Shown: positions 1 to 9,783, numbered from the stretch's first letter. The stretch is DNA of 64,000 bases from Anthoceros angustus (GCA_010909165.1 VJWM01000249.1:62001-126000); one strand, 5' to 3'. The notes: a model not told the origin generated them from the sequence alone. Translations and numbers: made by a program.

Positions 1-1968
1 GTGATGGATGGCATTGGATTCCGTCTGCAAGTCGCCACCCATTACAAGGATGGGATGACGGAGGTAGTTGCAACTCACCCCTCCTCGTCAAGGTCCAGGC
101 CGACGATGAGACCTCTCAGCTCCTCGGCTTCGATTTTACCGTTCTTGTTCTTGTCGAACGAGTTGAAGAGTTCCTTCAACAATGCGGAGTTGAACTGCTC
201 TCCCTGCCAGTGCAGGCCACCATATCCTTGATTTGCAAGGCGACTTCAAGGACGGTTCTGTACGTACTCTAGTCTGCGAAAGAGGTGAGTTAGCTACCTC
301 GGACACTATTTTGGAGAAGATGCTCGTGGACTTGGATGTGAAGGAAGAAACACCCTGCAACGCCCGAGTCCTTAGGAACTGCAACCGTGCCTCCTGGATC
401 CGCTTCTGTTGGAGCCAGGGTGAGGCCACCTGCTCACAGAACATACACATGCAGCAGTCATGTCAGTGTTGCAAGCACATACCATCCCCGGATGCAAATT
501 GCCAGGACAGTGCGGGGCATGGCATGAGCCAGAGCGAGCACTTGGTAGGCACTGTAAGCAAGCAGGCCAGCGAATGCCAGCAAGGATCCCGCTAGAGCCG
601 CCACTGGGCCTTGTCCTGGCTGCCCATCTATGAGAGGTATCTGGACGCACAAGTAGGGCAGGACCGAGACCGCCATTATCCGGGCTCCCAACCTGGGGCA
701 TGTCAACATAATATTGCACCAGTCACATCTTCCCTCACTTCACCAGCAGCAGCAGCAGCAGCAGCAGCTGATGCCAGTACCCTCACCGCGTTTGGTCGTC
801 AGTTGTAACTCCTGTGCCGTTCAGGTCGAAGCCTCTCGACAGTGTCAAGTCTTTTGCAGTGCCATCAGGGCCCGACAGATCGCAACGCCCGGCAACGAGA
901 GACCCAGCCCACGCCACAGTCAGGATCATAACAGTGGATCCTGCCAGCACTCCCACCCCTACCATCACCTCCTGTTGTGCCTGCTCCCTTCCCCAACCAG
1001 CAAGGTCCCGTTACCTCCCAGTAAGCCAACACAGAGTGCCGAACGAGAGATGGAAGCCTAACCTACCTGCTGCACGCTGCCTGCGGTTCCAGAGACAGAA
1101 ATCAGGAGCGCGTCCGGAAGAGCTCCTAAAATGGGAAGCAGAAGCCCACCCAGGAGCCCCGGATTCATCACCTGCCCACATCCACATGACACAACGTTAT
1201 CACCCAACCCGGCACTGCACCTTCACCGCCCCCTGCATTGCTGCATTGCTGCATTGCTGCATTGCTGCATTCCTGGTGCCTTACCTCCAGCAGGAGCTCG
1301 CTTCCCTCCGAGATGAATGTAGCTGCGGTGAACAGAACGTAGCCGTACACCAGCATGAGAAACAAGTTTCCACCCACAGTTGTGGAACATGGCAGAACGC
1401 CGTACGTTTCCTCACATCCGCACGCTGCTTCTGCACTTGCAACGTCCAGGATGGGAGCAGCTCGCAAAGGCGCAGCAACAGTCCCATATCTGCCATCATG
1501 GCTTCCTTCCGTCCGCAAAATGCTGGCAGTGAATTCCTGGGCTGACCCTCCATGCCACGAGGCAGCAGCTGCTGCAGCAGGACTTGGCTCCCAAGCGGAT
1601 ACTCCAAGCAACAGACTGAGAGCAGCGCAAAGCGAGATAGCTGGTTGGACCGCCCCGGCTGGCTTGTCGTCTGTGCCCGAAGCCAGAGCAGAAGGAATAC
1701 GAGAGCTGGTTGCAATGGCTCTGTGGACAACAGCTTGCCGCTGCCACGGGGCCAGCAATGCAATGTCTTCACACCAGCGGGCAGCCGCAGCGTAGCTGGA
1801 AGGAAAAATCCTGGTATGATTTGAACCCACCGCGGCGCGACTGCCGCCCCCAGTCGCAGCACCAAGCGATCTGCTCACAGAAGGACACCATGTTAGAGCA
1901 AATGCGTGACTGGCAGCCTTCGTCAGCTCAGCTAGGCTGCCACATCGGTGGAGACATGGAGAACTCAC
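1..1968 (-). CDS. NCL: NCL-type sodium/calcium exchanger with EF-hand (partial, multi-exon)
   Basis: Minus-strand gene running off the left edge. NCL proteins are multi-pass Na+/Ca2+ exchanger-like transporters with a central EF-hand region. Exons that splice in phase: about 1968-1285 (ends GSELLLE before GTAAGG), 1171-1067 (GLLGGLLLPILGALPDALL, an exchanger alpha-repeat helix), 971-787 (VGVGVLAGSTVMILTV ... GVTTDDQTR), 692-542 (ARIMAVSVLPYLCVQIPL), 429-298 (PWLQQKRIQEARLQFL), and about 240-79 with an EF-hand loop DKNKNGKIEAEE followed by LRGLIVGLDLDEE. The N-terminus is long and Ala/Ser-rich; the ATG at 1968 is the first available, but the true start could be elsewhere. The exon ending at 298 and the EF-hand exon do not join in phase by any canonical splice I can find; a one-base discrepancy lies near 235-240. 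Exons for the C-terminal membrane half lie outside the window. Family call is firm, exact ends are not. Confidence 0.85.
1234..1275. repeat. 8-bp tandem repeat in NCL intron 1
   Basis: The unit CATTGCTG is repeated about four and a half times, just downstream of the minus-strand exon 1 donor. A (CAG)n run at about 743-770 sits in another intron of the same gene. Both look like ordinary slippage microsatellites. Confidence 0.85.
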
Positions 1969-2448
1969 TGGATGCCGAGTGTGTCTGAAGCTGACGCCAG
2001 AAGGGGCGTCATCGCCCTTAAGCTCACCAGCATTTTAGGAGCCCAATGTATGCCCACAAGCCGTTGCTACATGTATATGTCGTTGCTTCCATAACCCGTA
2101 ACTTATTCCAGTTGTTCCGGGCAAGCAACGAAACGGATAAGGCGGTGATGATCCGAGGAAGGATCGCAGATGGAGCTTTTCTTGTCGAAAAAAAAGCAAG
2201 AAATTAGAAGGGCATTTCATTAGTTTTGAGATGCTTGTAGGTCTACAAAAGGCTTCATGAAGAAAAACAGTGCGCACATCATCTTCTTGAAATCTTTGAT
2301 TTCATAGACTTAAGTTCATCAAAGAAGGCTTGAAGAGTCGTCTTCAGGCCTCTCCCATGAAACGAACCTTCATGGTACCTCTGCCTTGGAACAGACCTTG
2401 GAGTGATTGCTGCTGCTCCCTTGAAACACAACACATAACCTGTAGTCA
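1969..2448. other. Intergenic, no gene recognised
   Basis: About 480 bp between the NCL-like gene start and the 3' end of the chimeric coiled-coil ORF. Short frames only; no repeat or RNA gene seen. It may hold the upstream region of the NCL-like gene and 3' untranslated sequence of the next gene. Confidence 0.5.
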
Positions 2449-3618
2449 TCACTGATACCCTCCCCTTGAAACATACCTTACTGGGGTCACTGGTGCGACT
2501 GGCATCCGCTGCTCATACTGAATGTGGTTATAGCGGGTGTGACCCTGCTGGTTGTAACGCGTGTAGCAAATCTCAGGTCTGGCTGGTGAGGGAAAGGTAA
2601 GGTCCTCAAGCTTCTTTCCAATATCTGCCACCCGCTGTGTCAATTTTGCCACCTCAGGTCTGTCTAGTGAGGCGGAAGTGAGGTCCTCAAGCTTCTTTTC
2701 AATAACTGATACCCTCTCTGTCAATGTTGCCAACCCCTCTCTAATAGAAGGTCCCACTTTCTTCTTTATTTCCTTCTTCTCTCGTCCCTTCTTGGATAAA
2801 GGACGAGATCTTCGTGCCGACACGTCTGAGTCACTGCTGTCCCCCGAACCCGAGCAGGAGGATCCGATCTCGGATGAATCACTGCTATCCCCCAAATCCG
2901 AGAAGGAGGATCCGCTCTCATATGAATCACTGCTATCCCCCGAATCCGAGCAGGAGGATCCGCTCACGTACTTGCTTTTCTTCTTTTTCCACTCCTTCAC
3001 CCTCTTCTTTCTCTCCTTTTCCTGCTGCTCCTCTCTTTTTCTCTTTTCCGTGTTGAGATAACATGCAATTCCCGCTAAGGTAGGTTGCCAAAGTAGTTCA
3101 CCAACTTCATTCTCTCTCCTGCAGCGCATTCGCTCCGGATATGGTAATTGAGAAAGAGCCCAGGTCACAGATTTTCGGCAGAGTTCTGCCTGTACCTTCA
3201 ACGCGTTAAGCTCCTCCTGAGTCTCCTCCAGTTCAGCTTCACTGTCTGCCTTTGCTGCCTTCACTTCCTCCAGATCTGTGTTTGCTTTGTCGAGAAGACA
3301 TCTTGTTTCAACAATCTCAGCAGAAGCCTTGGCTTCAGATTCTTTTAAAGCTGCCACATCCTTCTCCAACTTCTCGGCTGCTAACGTGGCTGATGCAAGC
3401 TTCACATCAAACTCTTCGGCAGCGGTCAGTTGCTTCTTCAAGTCTTCTATTTCTCGTTTGTTCTCAGCGAGTTCGGCCAAAATGGCTGCCTTTTCGCTCT
3501 CCAGCTTCTCATTGGCCAGCTTTACACCAGCTAGGGCTCCTTCGCACTGGAGTGGCCTCCCGTCACTGCCGCCTGCCTTGGGCCTGTATACCTTCCGGGA
3601 TGGATTACTGCGAGCCAT
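2449..3618 (-). CDS. Chimeric coiled-coil protein containing a WEB-derived segment
   Basis: Open frame of 389 codons from the first ATG at 3618 (MARSNPSRKVYRPKAGG). Residues about 28-145 form a Lys/Glu/Ala coiled coil (ALAGVKLANEKLESEKAAI, KLASATLAAEKLEKDVAALK) that closely matches part of the WEB-family gene at about 17571-18060 in protein and DNA. The matching block starts abruptly at ALAGVK. After it comes unrelated sequence: a Lys/Arg-rich stretch (KRKREEQQEKERKKRVKEW), three 16-residue Ser/Asp units of the form SGSSCSDSGDSSDSYE (48-bp tandem units, about 2826-2970), another basic block, a short heptad region (SVIEKKLEDL and AKLTQRVADIGKKLEDL, two related copies) and a Tyr-rich tail. The N-terminal motif diagnostic of WEB proteins is absent. 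A retroposed or transposon-captured fragment made into a new ORF is my inference; expression is unknown. Confidence 0.6.
   Translation of the reverse strand: MARSNPSRKVYRPKAGGSDGRPLQCEGALAGVKLANEKLESEKAAILAELAENKREIEDLKKQLTAAEEFDVKLASATLAAEKLEKDVAALKESEAKASAEIVETRCLLDKANTDLEEVKAAKADSEAELEETQEELNALKVQAELCRKSVTWALSQLPYPERMRCRRENEVGELLWQPTLAGIACYLNTEKRKREEQQEKERKKRVKEWKKKKSKYVSGSSCSDSGDSSDSYESGSSFSDLGDSSDSSEIGSSCSGSGDSSDSDVSARRSRPLSKKGREKKEIKKKVGPSIREGLATLTERVSVIEKKLEDLTSASLDRPEVAKLTQRVADIGKKLEDLTFPSPARPEICYTRYNQQGHTRYNHIQYEQRMPVAPVTPVRYVSRGGYQ
2826..2970 (-). repeat. Three 48-bp tandem units, Ser/Asp-rich coding
   Basis: Three diverged copies of a 48-bp unit in the chimeric coiled-coil ORF, each encoding a Ser/Asp-rich 16-mer. 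Recurring blocks such as GAGGATCCG and CACTGCTATCCCCC mark each unit. Confidence 0.85.
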
Positions 3619-3684
3619 AGGTGGTGCTGCAGGCACAACAAAAACGTGATAAAGGATAGACTGAATGTTACCAATAGCAAGCAA

Positions 3685-4026
3685 TGCTGGCGGGGTACCA
3701 GGTCAGTCATTCAACAACGTGCCCAACGACTGTATCAGTGAGACCCTGACATTATGCACTGGATGTGCTGCGCTTGCCTCCCACGTCCCTTGAGCACGAG
3801 AAAGCTCGCAGCAAAACACACACAACTTCCAACATGGCGGGAGCAGGAGTAAGCACGACAAGGTGGGGGCAAGAGCCCGGGAGTGAAAGCAGGATCACAG
3901 TACCAGCCGTGCAACAGATGTCGCGCTTCGTACTCCGGAGGGCGAGTAGAAATCGAGCAGCTAAGCAAGTAAGACGACGCTACGTTCCACGGTGCCCAGG
4001 CGACGAGCACATACCTCTTCTTTCCG
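3685..4026. other. Intergenic; possible start region of a plus-strand gene
   Basis: Between the chimeric minus-strand ORF and the plus-strand frame at 4027. An overlapping plus-strand frame (3765-4082) has a basic stretch (MSRFVLRRASRNRAAKQVRR) but no recognisable domain. I see no RNA gene or repeat. Confidence 0.35.
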
Positions 4027-4512
4027 TTGACAGATATCGGCGACAGAGCGAACTGGCGGCTTGGTGCCGTAATGTGCGGTGACGGTTCACCTCCATCTTG
4101 TCTAAGGGTGACCTATGGCCCCGTCATGTGCATCAGGCCGTATGCCAAGAGTGACTACGGGCACCATGCGGTCGACAACCAACCTGGGCGGCCTCTGCCT
4201 CTGCTGATCAAGGGAAGCGAGAGCATTGAACTAGTCCAGTATGGCGCCAACGTAGCTGGACTGGTGGTGAAAGGTGCAGACATGTTTCCAGGTGGGGGAG
4301 CTGTGGGCAAAGCAGTGGACCGCGTTGTACAGAATGCGTTCCATACTCATGTGCTGCCTGTTCCTATGGAGGCATTATTATCGGAGTTCGTGAATACAGG
4401 CAAACTTGCATCAAGTGGGGGATGTCATCCGTGCGCTCCCGGTGTTTGTGCAAACTGCGATTCAAAACGATGGCTTCCAAAATTCTTTGATGTCGAAGAA
4501 GGTGACAAATAA
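4027..4512 (+). CDS. Hypothetical protein, weak PUA-like segment
   Basis: A 161-codon frame. The stretch ELVQYGANVAGLVVKGADMF followed by PGGGAVGK resembles the glycine-containing loop of PUA domains (the GADLM-PG segment of eIF2D/MCT-1-type proteins), preceded by PLPLLIKGSES. That is the only hint of function and it is weak. The C-terminus is Cys-rich (CHPCAPGVCANC). The ATG used is simply the first in frame; a preceding exon in 3.76-4.02 kb is possible. It may be the 5' part of a decayed gene. No neighbour shares its strand. Confidence 0.3.
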   Translation: MTDIGDRANWRLGAVMCGDGSPPSCLRVTYGPVMCIRPYAKSDYGHHAVDNQPGRPLPLLIKGSESIELVQYGANVAGLVVKGADMFPGGGAVGKAVDRVVQNAFHTHVLPVPMEALLSEFVNTGKLASSGGCHPCAPGVCANCDSKRWLPKFFDVEEGDK

Positions 4513-4912
4513 TTCCGAAAGGATTACAAGCTGTGGAAAGCACGGACAAAGGAAAACCAGGACGTCTGGGCATGTGATGCATGCTAACAACACAGGGAGA
4601 GTCAGCGGAGTATTGCATTGAATATGTGAATTCTGGTTTTATCACACTTCATGATCACTTTGGGAACTTTGATCAGCTGCATACAGCAAAGAGGATTGGA
4701 AGCTATTGCAGTTGCTGTGAGCTAGTTGGAAAACTTGTTTGGAAAAAATGTGTCCATTACTTGGTGCTCGTAGGCGGCTTGTTTGCATCTGGAGTGGCCA
4801 CAACAAGTCTCTTCCTGGAAACGGAGCCCATGCCTCGGCTGCAGCTGGAGCTGTAGCTGTAGCTAGTGAGAACGCTGTTGCAGCGGGCCTGCCTTCTCTC
4901 CACCCAGCAAGC

Positions 4913-5140
4913 TCAGACGCTCAGATATGTACGATGTATGGGCAGGAGAAGTCCTGAGTCCCAGGACAACAATGAAAAAGGTTATAAAGGGAGAGATAAC
5001 ATAGGACGAGGTGATCCTGGGGAAGAGATCATTGCACACATCACATGAAATGCGGGGAGAGGAAATCCCCGGTTTACAACTTGCTTTAGATGCATCCAGA
5101 CTTTGACCTGTAGCGAGAAGCATGTGGCTGTTGTGGAGAT
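4913..5140 (+). repeat. Dispersed repeat, copy A
   Basis: Shares ordered blocks with 5865-6430: GATGTATGGGCAGGAGAAGT, AACATAGGACGAGGTG, GGGGAGAGGAAATC and GAAGCATGTGGCTGTTGT. No coding capacity is visible. The two copies flank the tRNA-Thr. Family unknown. Confidence 0.75.
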
Positions 5141-5396
5141 CTTGCTGAGAGGCTGGGCACGTCCAAGCTATGTATGATGAGGTGATCCTCTTGGGTTGCC
5201 GGCCCAGACTGCCTGAAATTGGGTCTTCCAAGCTGCTTACACCCGCACGCAGAAATCGTGCCAATTCACCTTGTTCTCATGTCCCGCAGGTACCGTCCTG
5301 CGAAGTGAGAACCGCAAGTGGAAGCGGTGCTGCGAGGAATTGGGCGGTGTGAAATGTCTTTGCCAGAAAACAATTAGAATATATTTTATAGCAGGG

Positions 5397-5411
5397 AAAG
5401 TGCTCTGATAG
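5397..5411 (+). repeat. Microduplication of the tRNA-Thr 5' end
   Basis: AAAGTGCTCTGATAG occurs at 5397-5411 and again at 5454-5468, where it spans the junction of the tRNA 5' flank and its acceptor stem. The upstream copy stops before the D-stem, so it is not a second tRNA. Confidence 0.85.
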
Positions 5412-5458
5412 TGGTATAAAATTATATTTTAATTGTTTGAAAAATTTGCAAGCAAAGT

Positions 5459-5532
5459 GCTCTGATAGCTCAGTTGGCTAGAGCACCCGTTTAGTAAGCG
5501 GGAGGTCCTGAGTTCAATTCTCAGTCAGAGCA
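5459..5532 (+). tRNA. tRNA-Thr (anticodon AGT)
   Basis: A 74-nt cloverleaf. Acceptor stem GCTCTGA pairs perfectly with TCAGAGC; D-stem GCTC/GAGC; anticodon stem CCCGT/GCGGG with one wobble pair; 7-nt loop TTAGTAA gives anticodon AGT, decoding ACU; T-stem CTGAG/CTCAG with loop TTCAATT; discriminator A. The box A and box B promoter regions are present (TAGCTCAGTTGG and AGTTCAATTCT). There is no intron. The upstream flank is A/T-rich and a T-run (TTTTT) about 24 nt downstream could terminate Pol III. Position 55-57 reads TCAAT, an acceptable T-loop. Confidence 0.95.
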
Positions 5533-5749
5533 ATATTGTGTAGACCCCATACCCCATTTTTCGGTTCTCATTTAGTCAGCCCACATGCTGACATGGACAA
5601 TTAAGCCGCTCATTTCCCCATGACTTATTTGTCCACTCCTTGCTGAAAGTCGTCCACGAGGTCTGTTTATCGATAACATTCAAATGCGGTAGTCGTCACA
5701 CGGAAAACCACGCTCATCAGGAATCAAAGCTCAGACATGTATGATTTTC

Positions 5750-5865
5750 GTTTTTAATTTGGTATTTTGAAAATAAATCAAAACAACCCCGGGGGAGAAA
5801 TCTTCAGCAAGGGTTCTGATTCCCCTATGTTACACATCGTGTCATCCCAACAGGAAGAGACAACA
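5750..5865 (+). repeat. LTR-like dispersed repeat, copy 1 (inverted twin at 50.3 kb)
   Basis: This segment, containing AAAACAACCCCGGGGGAGAA and GGGTTCTGATTCCCCTATGT, is matched nearly base for base by the reverse complement of 50313-50428. The two copies are 44.5 kb apart in opposite orientation. They contain no coding sequence. Terminal LTR fragments or solo-LTR pieces of one family are the likeliest explanation. Confidence 0.8.
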
Positions 5866-6430
5866 AGTCAGACATGTATGATGTATGGGCAGGAGAAGTC
5901 TTGAATCCCGAGAAAACATGTATGATGGATGTATGGGCAGGAGAAGTCTTGAATCCCGAGAAAAAAGGTCGAAAACGGGGACAAAACATAGGACGAGGTG
6001 CTCGTAGGGCAAAGATCATTGCGCTGACATTCAATGTGATCCGGAGAAGAAATCGAGGCATCCAATGTGATCCGGGGAGAGGAAATCGCGGCTGGTACTA
6101 CCTACCTACCTCCTTCTGTACTCCTGCTCCGACATCGAATGTTTTTTGTAGTGAACTTTTTATTCCTGGCTCGACTAGAACGATGCGTGAGAGACTTTAA
6201 CAGAGGTCCTCGACTCTTTCTTTCGTGGGTAAGCGTCCTATCCCAGTAGTTATCCGCCCCATGGACGCTTAACTGCGGAGTTCCAAGAACTTCATGCTAT
6301 GTGTTCAAGTTGTGGCTTGGACCGACATCGAGTTTTAGCGTGTCAATAGGTCCCTCTTGCGACTTGCTTATTTTGGATGTATCCAGAATTTGGCCTGCAG
6401 CCAGAAGCATGTGGCTGTTGTAGAGATGAC
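5865..6430 (+). repeat. Dispersed repeat, copy B, with internal tandem duplication
   Basis: Second copy of the element at 4913-5140. Its first part contains a head-to-tail duplication of about 50 bp (the GGGCAGGAGAAGTCTTGAAT block occurs twice at about 5885 and 5936), and it is longer than copy A by about 270 bp inserted between the GGGGAGAGGAAATC and GAAGCATGTGGCTGTTGT blocks. Confidence 0.75.
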
Positions 6431-7604
6431 CCATTTGGAGCACTTGACTCTATTGTGAAGCAGGTAGTCTAGTCAGTTGGATTATGGTCGGGCATTTGCC
6501 ATGATGACAGAGGTTCACACGACTGAGGTTTTGTAATACAGGATCGCTTCGGAGCTGAGTACGAAGGCTTCAACAGGTTTTTCAGAACACGTCTTTGTGA
6601 CGTATGATCACGTTTCAGCATGGACTCAGAAGTACTGGTCGAACTGTATCCCTTTCAAGCCTTTACAAGTTGTGTTTCGTTTTAAGCTAGCTAGCCAAGG
6701 GCTGCTAAGATCTAGATCATTGCTGCTTTCTGGCAGGATGAGTCATGGAATTGGCTGATCATGTGATCGTGTTCCCCAGGGAACATACCTTGTGCAGGTT
6801 TGTCTCTTGAGTAGGGAGTGCAACTTCAAAGAAAGTGGATGTTCTTCATTCCAGAGTGGTCTGATCGGTATTCATATTGGTTTGAAATTTATGGGAGACC
6901 GAACACTCCATTCGTCATGAACTTTATCTCTGACGTTGGTACAGTTCAGCCCTTTGTGAAGGCTCTCAGATGTGCATGACACAAGGTTCAGCTAGAAGTC
7001 GAATGCTTCTACGTATCTAGAATGCCAATACATGGCAGGAAGTCCTGAATCACGCATGATTGCAGGAGTTCCTGTATATTGAGATGCCAGGTTATGTCAT
7101 TCAGACTGTGGCATCTTGCTGACTTCGCTATCAAAGAGTTCAGACCTTTAAAAGCGCGTATTGTGCTCATCTTGAGACCCCATTTTCCATTTCATAAATT
7201 TGGAGTCGTTTGAGAGAGGCCCTCAAAGAAGCAGTTCCTGGCAAAATTATGCCTTCTACTTCTGGGAACTTACTAGAAGTTGGCCTGCGCTAGGCTGCAG
7301 GTCTTCCATTTTGGTGAACTTTCACATGGAACCATTGACTGCTGTAAAGTATGGGAAAGACAAGTCAGATGGCTTTATGTCCAGACTGTCTCATTGCGTA
7401 CACAATGGCAACTGAGAGTTGGAAGCACACCTTGGATTTTTCTTCAACTTGGATCTTCCACCACTGTCAGCCAGAGTAAACATTGGGCGTGTGCGAGGAC
7501 CGTATCCTTAGCCAGTGGGGTCAGCAGCACAAAAAATACGAATTCGGCTCCCGGCCAGCACAGGCCTTCGCTTGTGTCAATGAAATTCTGAATGCATGTG
7601 AGTT

Positions 7605-9059
7605 TTACTTGGGACCGAGCATCTTCTCAGGCACAACCCACTCGTCAAACTCCTCCGACGACAGGACTCCCAAATTCATAGCGGCTTCCTTCAGAGTGGT
7701 GCCCTCCTTATGCGCCTTCTTGGCCACCGCCGCCGCCTTGTCATACCCTATCTTGGGGTTGAGCGCTGTGACAAGCATGAGAGACTCTTCCATGATCTTC
7801 TTAATCCTAGGCTTATTGGCCTCAATACCCACCACGCAGTTCTTCCTAAACGAGTCCACAGCGTCACCTGTCAGCCTGAGAGAGTGCAACAGAGCATTGG
7901 CCAGCAGAGGCTTAAACACGTTGAGCTCGAAGTGGCCATTGGACCCAGCTACCGTAATGGCAACATGGTTGCCAAAAACCTGCGCACAAACCATGGTGAG
8001 CGCCTCGCACTGCGTCGGGTTCACCTTCCCGGGCATGATGCTGCTCCCGGGCTCGTTCTCCGGAAGCAAAAGCTCCCCGAGCCCGCACCTGGGCCCGCTC
8101 CCCAGCAGCCGGATATCGTTAGCGATCTTCATCAGCGAGGCCGCCAAGGTGTTGAGCGCCCCACTCGCCTCCACAAACGCATCATGCGCCGCCAGAGCCT
8201 CGAACTTATTCTCCGCCGTGACAAACGGCAACCCCGTCTCCCGCGCCACCATCGCCGCTACCGCCGTATCAAACCCCTTCCTGGTGTTCAACCCCGTCCC
8301 CACAGCCGTCCCCCCCTGCGCTAGTTGGTAGAGCCGCGGCAGCGCACACTTCACCCGCTCGATCCCGTACCGGATCTGCGTCACATACCCGCTGAATTCC
8401 TGCCCCAGCGTGAGCGGCACTGCGTCCTGCAAATGCGTCCGCCCGATCTTCACGATTTGCTTGAACTCCTCCGACTTGGCCGCCATCGCCTGCTGCAGCG
8501 CCTCCAGCTTAGGCAGCAGCCGGGTGTGGATCTCCACCACCACCGCGATGTGCATCACGGTCGGGAAGGTGTCATTGGACGACTGGCTCATGTTGACGTG
8601 GTCATTGGGGTGAACCACCTTGGCCCCTCTCTGGCCTCCCAGGATCTCCGCGGCGCGGTTCGCGATCACCTCGTTGGCGTTCATGTTGCTCTGCGTGCCG
8701 CTGCCCGTCTGCCACACCACCAGGGGGAAGTGCGGGTGCAGCTTGCCCTCCGCCACCTCCTGCGCCGCCTGCGCAACCGCCGCGCCGACCTCCGCGTCCA
8801 GCGCCCCCAGCTCCACGTTCACCTTGGCCGCCGCCTTCTTCAAGATCCCGAACGCCTGCACGATCTGCTCCGGCATCCGCTCCCGCTCCCCCCCGATCTC
8901 GAAATTCTGGAGCGACCGCTGCGTCTGAGCGCCCCAGTACTTGTCTGCGGGAACCTTGATCGGGCCGAACGTGTCCCGCTCCTCCCGGTACTGCTGGAGA
9001 TGCCTCTGCTGCTGCTGCTGCTGCTGCTGCTGCCGCAGGCTCTGCAGCCCCCGCCGCAC
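7605..9059 (-). CDS. FUM: Class II fumarate hydratase, intronless, no in-frame ATG
   Basis: Fumarase hydrates fumarate to malate in the TCA cycle; the class II enzyme is a homotetramer. The frame contains the whole enzyme: [20 protein letters not shown] at the N-terminus, [38 protein letters not shown], the active-site segment [31 protein letters not shown] and the fumarase signature [16 protein letters not shown], ending PEKMLGPK. Length and order match plant FUM1. No intron interrupts it, unlike the neighbouring genes, and the 5' half is very GC-rich; a retrogene origin is possible. A (CAG)n run at about 9003-9040 gives a poly-Gln tract in the presequence. Upstream, the enzyme frame reaches a TGA near 9147 without an ATG (9059 is a GTG). 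The well-placed ATG at 9087 (GCCATGG) is in another frame. Either a one-base indel or unannotated 5' structure is implied. Confidence 0.93.
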   Translation of the reverse strand: MRRGLQSLRQQQQQQQQQRHLQQYREERDTFGPIKVPADKYWGAQTQRSLQNFEIGGERERMPEQIVQAFGILKKAAAKVNVELGALDAEVGAAVAQAAQEVAEGKLHPHFPLVVWQTGSGTQSNMNANEVIANRAAEILGGQRGAKVVHPNDHVNMSQSSNDTFPTVMHIAVVVEIHTRLLPKLEALQQAMAAKSEEFKQIVKIGRTHLQDAVPLTLGQEFSGYVTQIRYGIERVKCALPRLYQLAQGGTAVGTGLNTRKGFDTAVAAMVARETGLPFVTAENKFEALAAHDAFVEASGALNTLAASLMKIANDIRLLGSGPRCGLGELLLPENEPGSSIMPGKVNPTQCEALTMVCAQVFGNHVAITVAGSNGHFELNVFKPLLANALLHSLRLTGDAVDSFRKNCVVGIEANKPRIKKIMEESLMLVTALNPKIGYDKAAAVAKKAHKEGTTLKEAAMNLGVLSSEEFDEWVVPEKMLGPK

Positions 9060-9783
9060 AGCCGCAGCGCCGCCAGGCCGCCGCCATGGCGAGGCAGAAT
9101 GCGTCGACCCACACCCGCTGCGCCCGCCATAACCTAAGCCTGTCGCTCAGCTGCGGGCTTCAATTGTTGCTCGCTCCACCCTCGCTCGCCACTTGTTCTC
9201 AACTCATACAACAGCAGCAAAGGCCAGAGTCGACATTCGCCGTGTGCGAGCACCAAACGTCCTTGGGTGCTGTCAAAAAAACATGGGTAATTCGCCCGCC
9301 CTCTTTATCACGTATTTTTCAGGGAACATTTTCTTTCAGCACATTTATTACCTTGAAGGATACTAATGGATATTATCTAGGTCTAACTTAAGCTCTGAAG
9401 ATTTTTTAATCAGCTTTATCAGTTGCTTCATAAGTTTCTTTTCATGTTATTAGTCGACCATGTACATTGGTATGGCATACCAAAGAGACGGGGACGGGGC
9501 ATTTTTTTCACGCGCAAAACTTTTGTTCACACCACACGTCTTTTTGGTGGTTTGGTAACCCAACCGAAATGGGGTACCCCAAAGCGGACGCACCAAAGCG
9601 GCCACTTCGCACTCACTGGTACACAGAAAGGGAACTTACTTTTTTTCCCACACTCACTGAGGTTTTTTCTCGCGCGCACACACAGAAATATTTTTTTTCC
9701 GATAGCGCTCTGTTCCACTGTAGGGTGCATCAGGTGGCTTAGGCAAGCCACCTGACCGTTTTTAGGGTTCATCTCCTAGGAGG
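9060..9783. other. Fumarase upstream region, T-run-rich, with a 10-bp hairpin
   Basis: About 700 bp with many homopolymer T and A runs between 9280 and 9700 and no credible gene. A perfect inverted repeat CAGGTGGCTT-AGGC-AAGCCACCTG lies at 9731-9754, just before the GC array. The fumarase promoter presumably lies at the left end of this interval. Confidence 0.5.
9731..9754. repeat. Perfect 10-bp inverted repeat (hairpin)
   Basis: CAGGTGGCTT and AAGCCACCTG are exact reverse complements separated by AGGC. It sits about 30 bp left of the start of the GC-rich array. Confidence 0.9.

Larger units (their letters stand above)
5533..7604. other. Repeat-bearing intergenic region without a recognised gene
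   Basis: About 2 kb between the tRNA and the fumarase. It holds an LTR-like repeat end (about 5750-5865) and dispersed repeat copy B (5865-6430). From 6430 to 7604 I see only short, domain-free frames on both strands, probably old transposon sequence and fumarase 3' flank. Confidence 0.5.

Noticed and set aside
5397-5411. A second tRNA gene just upstream of tRNA-Thr
   Set aside because: Only the acceptor 5' arm and two following bases are present; no D-, anticodon or T-arm follows.
8325-9137. 270-codon plus-strand frame opposite the fumarase
   Set aside because: Antisense shadow of a GC-rich gene; the minus frame is an unmistakable enzyme.
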